A DNA stretch of 64,000 bases. Origin: Tachypleus tridentatus (taxonomy: Eukaryota > Arthropoda > Merostomata > Xiphosura > Limulidae). The stretch's first letter is position 1, and every line of letters starts with the position of its first letter. Location: assembly GCF_004210375.1 (NCBI RefSeq), contig NC_134829.1:58024107-58088106 (forward strand). The letters are read 5' to 3'. The position numbers were made by a program, and so were the translations under genes. A model generated the notes under the pieces. The model was not told the origin of the DNA, ran no database searches, and saw only the letters and a list, made by a program, of their open reading frames with translations. Shown piece by piece: positions 13,001-25,000 of this stretch.

Positions 13001-16000
13001 AAACTATATCATTGTATTGATATAAAGCTAGATGACAGTAGACTATATCATTGTATTGATATAAAGTTAGATGACAGTAGACTATATCATTGTATTGATA
13101 TAGAGTTAGATGACAGTTCACTATATCATTGTATTGATATAAAGTTAGATGATAGTAGACTATATAATTGTATTGATATAAAGTTAGATGACAGTAGACT
13201 ATATCATTGTATTGATATAAAGTTAAATGACAGTTCACTATATCATTGCATTGATATAAAGTTAGATGACAGTAGACTATATCATTGTATTGATATAAAG
13301 TTAGATGACAGTAAACTATATCATTGTATTGATATAAAGCTAGATGACAGTAGACTATATCATTGTATTGATATAAAGTTAGATGACAGTAGACTATATC
13401 ATTGTATTGATATAAAGTTTCTTGGCAGTAAACTATATCATTGTATTGATATAAAGTTAGATGACAGTAGACTATATCATTGTATTGATATAAAGTTAGA
13501 TGACAGTAGACTATATCATTGTATTGATATAAAGTTTCTTGGCAGTAAACTATATCATTGTATTGATATAAAGTTAGATGACAGTAGACTATATCATTGT
13601 ATTGATATAAAGATTCTTGGCAGTAAACTATATCATTGTATTGATATAAAGTTTCTTGGCAGTAAACTATATCATTGTATTGATATAAAGTTAGATGACA
13701 GTAAACTATATCATTGTATTGATATAAAGTTAGATGACAGTAGACTATATCATTGTATTGATATAAAGTTTCTTGGCAGTAAACTATATCATTGTATTGA
13801 TATAAAGTTAGATGACAGTAGACTATATCATTGTATTGATATAAAGTTAGATGACAGTAGACTATATCATTGTATTGATATAAAGTTTCTTGGCAGTAAA
13901 CTATATCATTGTATTGATATAAAGTTAGATGACAGTAGACTATATCATTGTATTGATATAAAGTTAGATGACAGTAGACTATATCATTGTATTGATATAG
14001 AGTTAGATGACAGTTCACTATATCATTGTATTGATATAAAGTTAGATGATAGTAGACTATATAATTGTATTGATATAAAGTTAGATGACAGTAGACTATA
14101 TCATTGTATTGATATAAAGTTAAATGACAGTTCACTATATCATTGCATTGATATAAAGTTAGATGACAGTAGACTATATCATTGTATTGATATAAAGTTA
14201 GATGACAGTAGACTATAACATTGTATTGATATAAAGTTAGATGACAGTAGACTATATCATTGTATTGATATAAAGCTAGATGACAGTAGACTATATCATT
14301 GTATTGATATAAAGTTAGATGACAGTAGACTATATCATTGTATTGATATAAAGTTAGATGACAGTAGACTATATCATTGTATTGATATAAAGCTAGATGA
14401 CAGTAACCTATATCATTGTATTGATATAAAGTTAGATGACAGTTCACTATATCATTGTATTGATATAAAGTTAGATGACAGTAGACTATATCATTGCATT
14501 GATATAAAGTTAAATGACAGTAGACTATATCATTGTATTGATATAAAGTTAGATGACAGTAGACTATATCATTGTATTGATATAAAGTTAGATGACAGTA
14601 GACTATATCATTGTATTGATATAAAGTTAGATGACAGTAACCTATATAATTGTATTGATATAAAGTTAGATGACAGTAGACTATATCATTGTATTGATAT
14701 AAAGTTAAATGACAGTAGACTATATCATTGTATTGATATAAAGCTAGATGACAGTAACCTATATAATTGTATTGATATAAAGTTAGATGACAGTAGACTA
14801 TATCATTGTATTGATATAAAGTTAAATGACAGTAGACTATATGACTGTGTTGCGGTTAAAGAGTTGTTAAGTGTTGTTAATGTATGAAAAACTTCTGTCG
14901 TTTCTCATCTCAGTATTTTGCTAACTGGGAACCCTGGGGATAATATATGAAAAGATTAAATCCGAATGTCGGTATGCGTATACCATTCTCTGGGAGCTCT
15001 GAGGGTCCATATGAAGTTCGCTCACAAGAGGTTAAGCCGTTCGCCAGGTATAAGTGGACATACGTGCGCAAACGTTCAGAATTTTGTGAAATAATGATTG
15101 AGGTTAGAACCATTAGTTAATAACTTGTTAATGCCTGAAATGTAATGAAGTTGTCTACGTCTACTATGGGATTGTCGTTATCAGGTCTCCTTCATTTGTC
15201 AACGGTAAGTTTAAAAGACTTCACCGTTGTAAGTTCGTAAACGTACCGCTGACCCAACGTGAGGCAAGAATAGTGCAGATAGCTCAACGTGTGGGTTTGC
15301 GTAAAGAAAAACAAACACTTTGTCTGCTCATGATATTATTGTTAAAGTTAACTGATCTTTATATGTATTTTTTAAGATTATCTTGAATATTTTTCGTTGT
15401 TACTTACAGATAAACGTCAATCTTGAAAAATGAATAACAGTAAGAATTATATAACGTAATAAATTTAGTTTGGATTAAGTCAATCGGTTGTTTGTTTTGA
15501 ATTTCACACAAAGCTACACGAAAGTTATCTGTGCTAGCCATCCCTAATTTAGCAGTATAAGACTAGAGGGAAGGCAGTTAGTCATCACCACCCACCGCCA
15601 ATGAATAGTGGGGTTAACCGTGACGTTGTGTACATCAGAATATCGCTTGAATGAACAGAAATTTGTTGTTATAAACCAAATAATTGGCCACATAACTTTT
15701 AGCTAAACACTTTTTAGAAATTAAATAAGAAACTGATTGGTTAGACAATAAAATACTTTATACTGATTACAACTTGTAAAAGTAATTCATCGTAAGAGGA
15801 TCGATTGAAATGTAACCTTTCCTTCATTTTCCAACTGAGTTAACACTGTATAATTACGAACCAGTTGTTATTCCAGTGTAGTTTGGATACATTTCCCAAC
15901 TAGGTTAATACCTGATGATGGTCAACATTTAAAGTGTTTGAACCTGTGTATTGTAAGTAAGGAGCTTCTGAATCTTCGAACAAAAATTTTAGTTTGACTT

Positions 16001-19000
16001 GAAACAATTCCATGCATTTCACTTGTCCATAATATTAATTTAACGCTTTAGTCCTTCTTACGTCTAAGCATTTTATTTTTAAGGAAAACACCAAAGTACC
16101 AGAAATTTAAAACTATGCTTATTAATCTGTTTCGTATAAATTATCAAAGATATTTATCAACACTTTCCAACTGTAACTGTAACTTCTTAACGGTTATCAT
16201 GACTGTCTTAGTTTTAGTTAACCATAATGGGTTCTCCAAACTCTACGGATCACGTTGATTAAACTATGTAACACAAATTTTGTTCCTGGATAGTATGTGT
16301 TATATCTTAATTGCTTATGTTGTAAAACTACAGAAAATGGACATTATTCCCTTCAAACTTTGCTTTTGTGACCTGTATAATGAAATTTAGAAATGAACCT
16401 ATTTTCTATGTAAAAGCGGGCAAATTTGCACATTTTTATTTACATAAGGTCTGAATAAAACAACATATGAATCAATATTTAAATGTGTTTATACTAAAGT
16501 TATACAAAAATGTTTAGAAGTGAATAGTTTTTCGAAATTTGCGACTGCAATGTAAACCACTTTTACATATCAGCCCCCAAATATAGTCTCCCATCATGTT
16601 TTCGTTATACGCTCCCAGGTCACAAAAGCAAAGTTTGAAGGAAAAAAATAGGTCTTTTCCATTTACTTTAGACATAAGCAATTGGGAAATAACACTTTCT
16701 TCCCAGGAACAAGAAAAAGTAAAAATTATGTTACATAGTGTTATTAACTATCTATTTAATATAGTCACGTACTTAGGTTTAAAGTACGTATGATAAAGTT
16801 GTGGCAGTTGGATATCAACGTTGTAAATGGTAGTAGCTATAAATGCAGTGATTCTTGATTACGAGAAATCCACTTGAAATAAAAATGTATCTTAGAACGG
16901 CTGGTATGGGTATTAACACTTTTATTGATAAGGAGAGAACAACGTTTCGACCTTCCTAGGTCATCTTCAGGTTAAGAGAGTTTGAATGTGACCGATAACC
17001 ATTTTTGTTTGTTTGTTTGGAAATTTCGCACAAAGCTACTCGAGGGCTATCTGTGCTAGCCGTCCCTAATTTAGCAGTGTAAGACTAGAGGGAAGGCAGC
17101 TAGTCATCACCACCCACCGCCAACTCTTGGGCTACTCTTTACCAACGAATAGTGGGATTGACCGTCACATTATACACCCCCACGGCTGAAAGGGCGAGCA
17201 TGTTTAGCGCGACGCGGGCGCGAACCCGCGACCCTCGGATTACGAGTCGCACGCCTTACGCGCTAGGCCATGCCGGGCCAAGACCGATAACCAACAACCT
17301 ATTTTTCCAAGTAGAACTGAAAACATCTATTTCCCTGAAACATCTCAAAACAGTATCTTAAACAACTTTTTTCAAAGAATTTTTACACAAAACTATCAAC
17401 ATAATTTCACAGAAAATAAATCTAAAAAAACAACCTCACACAAAAATATATTAATTCTATAAACAACCTAAAATGAGATAACAACATCAAAATACTAAAA
17501 GCAGATAAAGGCAATGCTATAGTTGTAATGAACACAAATGAATGCATTTAAAAAAATGAACAACATCTTATCAGATACAAAACAATTTAAACTACTAAAC
17601 ACAAATCCAACAAAAACACATGAAAACCAGTTAAACAAAATGCTACTACAAATGAAAAAAACAACCAGCATAATATCAGAAAACATTTATTCTTACCTAC
17701 GAAAGATCGACTCACGCACACCACAATTATACGGCCGGCACCCTTAAACCTCACAAACCTGATTGTCAACTACGACCCATAACGTCGACCTACGAATAAT
17801 TTAACTGCAACCTCGGTAAATATATAGCGTAAGCATTTTATAAATATTTGACATCAGCGGGCTCCTTTTACAAAGATTCTTTCAACTTTAAATATATTTT
17901 TAATCAACTAAATAATAAAGCCTTGTTGGCCAGTCTTGATGTAACCTCCCTCTTCACAGAAGTCCCAACAACTGAAGCCTGCAAGATAGTTTCAGAACTT
18001 TATATCCAAGACTCCAACCCATTTATACACATCTGCAGCAACCATTATAGAATTCACTACCACCAAAACTAACTTAATGTTCAATAACCAAAACTACCTG
18101 CAGATAAATGCCCTAAGTATGTGGAATCCCGTGGCGCCAGTTCTAACCAACATTTTTATTTCACAGATTGAATCACAAGCTATCAATTCAGCATTACACC
18201 CATCACTACACTGGTACAGGTAATTTGGTGATAAAATTGCTGGATTCACATGTACACAACACACACTTAATTTTTCCAGTCACGTTAACTTGATATACCC
18301 TAACATTAAGTTCACCTGTGAACAGGACAAAAAACTAACCAAGTAACATTTCTTAACCTCAAAATCACTAGAACTGATACACAATTCAAAACAGAAATCC
18401 ACAGAAAAATCACCCATACTGGATTATACATTCCCTGGGACTCAGCACATGAAACAAAACAAAAACTCAACATATTAAGAAACCAAATAAACACAGTCAC
18501 AAAACTGTATTAACCTGATAAAATTAACAATGAAATCAACAAAATAAAACAACACTTCATCAACATCAACAAATTTTCTGAAAAACCGTGGTAACTTTAG
18601 GTGTGGTAACTGGAAACTTTCTGTCGATATAGTCGACTAGGCCCGGCATGGCCAAGCGTGTTAAGGCGTGCGACTCGTAATCTGAGGGTCGCGGGTTCGC
18701 ATCCCCGTCGCGCCAAACATGCTCGCCCTTTCAGCCGTGGGGGCGTTATAATGTGACGGTCAATCCCACTATTCGTTGATAAAAGAGTAGCCCAAGAGTT
18801 GGCGGTGGGTGGTGATGACTAGCTGCCTTCCCTCTAGTCTTACACTGGTAAATTAGGGACGGCTAGCACAGATAGCCCTCAAGTAGATTTGTGCGAAATT
18901 CAAAAAACAAACAAATACTCGACTAGTTTTAACGTTGTGCACGAGAATAGGAGAGAATACGCCATGACTCTTTTTGACGTTTGAATTTAAGACACAAGCA

Positions 19001-22000
19001 TTTGAAAAGAGAATACGTCTTTTAACGCTAAGTTCTGATAATATTTTGGAATTTTGAATGTTATTTCATTTTATTATTTTTATCTTTAGAAATTAGAGTT
19101 AAATAACAAAAATTAATGAGATGTAGTAAGTTTAAGCCCTGAAATAGTAGGTATAAGTTCTTAATTTAGTTTTTAGTTGTATAACATACAGTATAACATT
19201 AAATTAGGCTTAGTACCGGTAGTAGCTCTTAAGGTTTAGTTATAATTCAACTTGCAATGAGTTTGTAAAATAAATTAAATACGTTGTGTTTTTTGTAATA
19301 AATACAGTATAAAACTAGCTATTGTCAAAATTATGTTTTAACAGTGTTAAACAACAGGCTACTGGTGTTTACTTATTGTATCGAGTGTGTATTTTAAATT
19401 CTAAAAATAATACAATGGTTAAGACTAGTTCGGGGTTGAGCAATCACAGTTTCCAATACATAAAAACGAATGTATATTATTTCGTAACTCTGGACTACTG
19501 AGCACTTTTAAAGAATCTAGTGCAGTGGAGCACCGTTAAGCCGCGGTATTTGGGGGGGTCAACCTGCTTAACCGCGGCTTAAACCTTTGTTGAAAATTGA
19601 GGAAGTTACTGGTACATCATCATCAATGGAGTGATTTCTATTGGGTTTGTGGCCAATATTTATACAATTCCACAAAAATATCGGATTATCGAATTAAAAA
19701 TAATACTTTAATTATTGATCACTTTTTTCACGGATTTACCGCTGATTAACTTCAATGTATGGAGAGGTGTGATTCGGTAACAATGGCGGCCTCCATAAAA
19801 CTGACATAGAGAGCGGATAAGGTAGATTAACGGTCGAATTCTATTGTAATATATTTTATTTATTTCCCAAATTAAAGCAAATCCTTTTAAATATCCCTTG
19901 TAGTTGTAAAGCCAGGATTAAATTCGTAAGCCGCGTTTTTACCCGTTCTTAAATTAGCGGTGACAAGTCTTGCTACAGCAGCTTAAGCGATTTCGCGGTT
20001 TACTGGTACGCGGCTTAATGGCGCTCCACTGTGCTGAGGATATTCAATTTATGTGTGTAGTTTGAAAGTTGGGGGCTATCCTTAACTAAAGCTGAGAAAA
20101 TAAATAAAGAGAACTATAAACTAGGAAATGACAGTGGGGCCCTAAGAGGAGCCTAAACTTTTACGTGCGATGGAGACATAGCTAAGACTAACGATGACAT
20201 TCATAAAGTTAGAAAACGTAGTATTAGGGTTAAAAGTAGTGAACTTAACTGTAAAGACCCTATTCTATTGAGTAACAGATTTCAGCTCTTAGTTTATGTG
20301 GATGAGGAAGTATTGGAGAGAGGGAAAGGAATAGAGAAGGATATGGATTATGAACTTAAAGAGGTTATAGGTGAGTCCTTGACACAGCATGTAGATAGAA
20401 TAGTCTGTGGGGTAAATAGGGAGAAAGTAAGATTATGCTACCCTGGGGAATATCTGAAAGATATAACTGACAGAGTAAGAGGTACAATAAACGGAACTGG
20501 CAAAGATGCAGTATTTGATTAATAGGCACAAGGGGTTGATAAAAACCGTGTCAGTGGTATTGTCAAGAATTAATTGTGGAGATAAAATTTTGAGTGGGTA
20601 ACTATGAATAAATGCTAGGCTGAAATTAATATGTAAGATTGGGCAGGTTAGCTGGTTGGATTTGTGGGATTGTTCAGTGGGAGGAGGGAACTTTTGGAAT
20701 GAATGATGTACACTTAAGTAGGAAAGTGTCTGGCATGTTTACAAGGGCAATTAACTTGTCCATAAGGGAAGTTTTATACTAGGATAATATAGTGGTGAGG
20801 GTAAAGATAAATCAAATGAAACAAAACTGAGATGTAGAGGAAAGTTTAACACATAAAACTGGTATAAAAATAGGCTTACTTGTTACTATTGTAATTCTAG
20901 AAGTATAAAAAATAAATAAATTACTTTATGAAAATTGTAACAGTAAAATATTTTGGTACAATGGAAACAACTGAAACCTAGTTAAATACAGATGATTTTA
21001 ACAACAGAAATTTATTTGAAGTGCTATAGGTTATTTAATAGAGACAGAACAGTAAAGTGAGGGGAAGAAGTGGCTCTATATATGTAAAGATTTCAGCTGT
21101 TAGCAAAGTCATAATTATGGGTGATTTTAAATTTAGGCACATTGATTAGGACATGGTAGAGTCAAACCATGAGGAAGAAAAGGGTTTGGAAACTTTTAAG
21201 ATGAATTTCTTTACCAGCTGAACAAGGAACTTATCAGAAATGCTATTTTAGATTTATTGTTAACTTCTAATACAGAAATGGTTGAGAGGGTGGAAACTGG
21301 AGAACTCTGAGGTATAAGTGACCATTGCTTATTAAGTTTTGTGTTTTCTTGCATGTGGAAATGAGGAATAATGATATTTTGATTACAAACCTTTTATGAA
21401 AAACAAATTTTAAGGAGATGAAACAACAATTATCTGTTGTAAATTGGGTAGCTGAGTTATTTAGAGACATTGAGCAAAAATGGATTTTTTTTTTTAATAT
21501 TCAATATTCAAAACAAATATATTACATGAAGGAAGAAATGGATAGCTACAAGTAAGAAAACCAAGTTGACTCACTAAGGGTATAAGAGATAAAATTAAAG
21601 AAAAGTATCACAAACTTAAGAAATTTAAATTGATTGTTATTACAGAAGATTCTAGAAGACCAAAATGGTCTGCAAAATAGAAAATTATGACATCCAAATA
21701 CATAAAAGTCGTAAAGAATTGTATCTGTAGTTTTGAGAGATAAGTTAACTAATTGGATAAAAAAGAGTGGCTTCATGGAAGAAAGCAGATGGTTGTGATA
21801 AATAGAGATCATTCAAAGTGGATTAATGTTTCAAGTGTTCAGGGTTCAGTCTTGGGATTATTGCTCTTTTTTATTTTTACATCAATGACACAGATGAAGA
21901 AGTGGTGAATAAATTACTTGAATTTGCTGATGACATCAAGGTCTTTGGTGTTGCTGGCTGTGAAGAGGATGCTGTTGATTTATCATAATTTAAATTATAA

Positions 22001-25000
22001 GTCATATGTGGATGGGAATATCCTTAACAGTATCATAAAAGAAAAGAATCTTGATGTAAAGGTTCATCAGTCTCTTAAGCTATCTAAGCAATGTGCTGTT
22101 GGTAGTGGTAAGGGCAAGTAGGATTTTAGGTTATATGTACAGAAATATTGAATACAAGTCAAAAGAGGTTATAATTTCATTGTATAGGTTGCTGGTTATG
22201 ACACATTTGAAGTATTGTGTTCAGCCTTTGGAAATACATTGAACTGTTGGGTTACCAAAATGATACTTGAGATGGAAGGGTAAATATATTTGAGATATTA
22301 AAATTCTCAAAATTGTTTTCTCTTGAAAAAAATAGGAGTTAGAGAGGATCTTATTGAAGTGTGAGATTGTAAAAGGCATTGATAATGTTGATGCATCAAC
22401 ATTTATCACGCTTTACATTGAGAATTATGCAAGTAGGAGACACAAATATAGATTTAAGCAAGGTACAAGCTGTCTTCAACTAAAGCAGTTTTATTTTTCA
22501 AATAGAATGGTTGCCTTTGAATGTTGTGGGAGCAGTGAATTTGAGTGAGTGTATAGGGAATATTACTGGATAAATGAGTACTAAGTGCTGGGTTTAATTT
22601 CTTTAATAGTTTTAGTTTGGCATAGAGGATTGGACAGGTGAGATGGACCCTTGTTGTTTCCACGTGTTATGTTAATAAGTTAATTTCAATTGATTCAGTT
22701 GTTACCCTCCTCAAAGATAGGTGTATAAGTAGCATCTAATTACATCATTAGGAATTTAATAAGAAAACAAACAAGGGGAACACTGTCTAACATTTTCCTT
22801 TTCATATTTACATCCTTAACGAGTACCCTGAGCTTGTTTAAAATAAATAACAAGCCACTTTCAGTGTAATAGACCATTATTACTACTTTGAAGTTATTTA
22901 ACTACTTATACTTTCTTCTAAATTATTACCTATTTTCAAGTAATCATTAATAACAAACTGTTCTCAAGAAACTCTTAATAAAAAACTGTTTTCAAGAAAC
23001 CGTTAATAATAATATTTGTGATATTATATATATATATTTATATAATTCATATTAATTTAATTATTCATAAAATTGCAGGTGCAGACTATCTTACTCTCAT
23101 GCAGTGGACTGGCGGATGAGGACCTTAAAGAAACATTATGTTCTCTAGAAGACGATCACAATCAGTTCACCAATGAGGTATTTTTAAATATTCTAGTCAA
23201 TTTTCTATTGTATGTATAGTGTTTGGAGTTATTTTCTCACAAGGGTGAACCTATATTTACATAGGAGTTTAAGAATGTTCATGATTACTGTGGGGAATAA
23301 AAGCCAATCAAAACACTCTTCATATAATATACCCTCCACCACTATAAGCAACCTATTCTTGTCCAAGGTTACTTATGAAGGATGAAATTCCTTGAAACTG
23401 GTATAAGTCAGTGGCAAGTATGAATGTAATAAGAGTGTTGTGTCTGTACTTATGTATTTATATTAATGTTTGTGTTGTACAGTTTTCACATATCCTTTTC
23501 TTAACGTTATACCACCAGTGTTAGGTTATAGAAGTTTTTCTTGTTTGTTTTTTTTGGCATACATTCGAGTACAAGTGATGGTGGTGCCTTTATACGCATG
23601 GCACCTGTAACTGTACCTGCTGCACATTATAGTTCGGTTTATGTTCAGAGTTAGACATAACGGTCATAAAACCTTGAGTGATGTGGATATCAGAACGTAT
23701 TAGAATTCCATCCTTGTAACCATGACAACATCAATGTCTAACAGAAGTAAAGGGTACAGTGGTTAGTTACTGTTAGTTAGGCAAATGTAAAGAATTAAAA
23801 CTTTCTGACACAAATAGAAAATTTGATATTTCACCAATATATCAAGGAAGAAGTTTCACATTTCATGATTAACATTTTCAGGTTGTCTTAAACATTGCCA
23901 TAGTACACCTGATAAGAATAAAATTTAACAGACACATTGTATGTATATGATCTATTGGAAAGACAGTGTACTGAAAGATTCAGTGATTTTTGGTTTTAAT
24001 TAAATAATTATAATAAGCCCATAGAAACATTCTAAATGTAGGCCAACTGAAACCTATCCTCTTCTAACATTTAGGAGGTTCTTATACGTTGTTTTAAAAT
24101 GCAACAAAATTGAAACCACTGTCTTAAGTCACATTGACTTCCAATTTAAGGTATCAGTTTTTTTGTTTTTTTTATGTATTTACATAAAAATTAAAATTCT
24201 TGTTGCCAAACTGGTTGGTTATTTGGTGCCATAGTCCCTTGCTGGGTCAGTGGTAAATTTACCGATTTACAACTTAAAAATCTAGGGTTAGATTCTTTGT
24301 GGTGGATGCACTAGCTGGTCCAGTGTGGCTTTGTTCTAAAACAAATAAACTATGGTGTTCACAAATGTTGAAAACTGTTAGTTGTAAAGTCATCATTCCC
24401 TGCTGGTACAGCAGAAAGTCTATGGATTTACAATGGTATAATCAGGGATTCAATTCCCCTCAGTGGACTCAGCAGATAGCCCAATCTAGCTTTGCTATGT
24501 GACTGGAATTGGAACCTGCAGCCCTTACGTTACAAGTCAAATGCCTTTGTCACATGGCCATGCTGGGCCTATTTGGAGAGTAAAATGGATTAGTTTGAAT
24601 CAACTTTTTAAGGCTTTACTAAACATGTTAACAGAAATTGAAAGTTTTTTGCAAAATGTTTTGATTATTTTTTGAGAATTCAATTTGCTTCAATTTAAAT
24701 GTCTTCTAAAAATTACAGCAAAAAATTGCAATTTTCAGCTCTTCATAATTTCACATTCCTATTATGTTGCCCTTAGTCTTAGCTATTAATTGAAAATCTA
24801 CTAAAATAAAAACATTTAATGTTATTAGGGTGTTTATTTCTTGTATTTAGAATGTATGTAATTTTGTATATCTTTGAATTTTCCTCCTTTTATACATTTT
24901 TAAATTACCGCTTGTGTTAATTTTAATAGATTTTGAGTTTATACAGAAAATAAACTAATTTTACCGTGTTGCTTGGTTTCATTGTAATATAAGAGTTATT

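Noticed and set aside
12399..14447. Open frames of 682 codons (minus) and 581 codons (plus)
   Set aside because: A 39-bp repeat with no stop on either strand; both frames are by-products.
18641..18720. Functional tRNA-Thr gene (and similar heads elsewhere)
   Set aside because: The anticodon arm does not pair well and each head continues into a SINE body and tail, often with target duplications.
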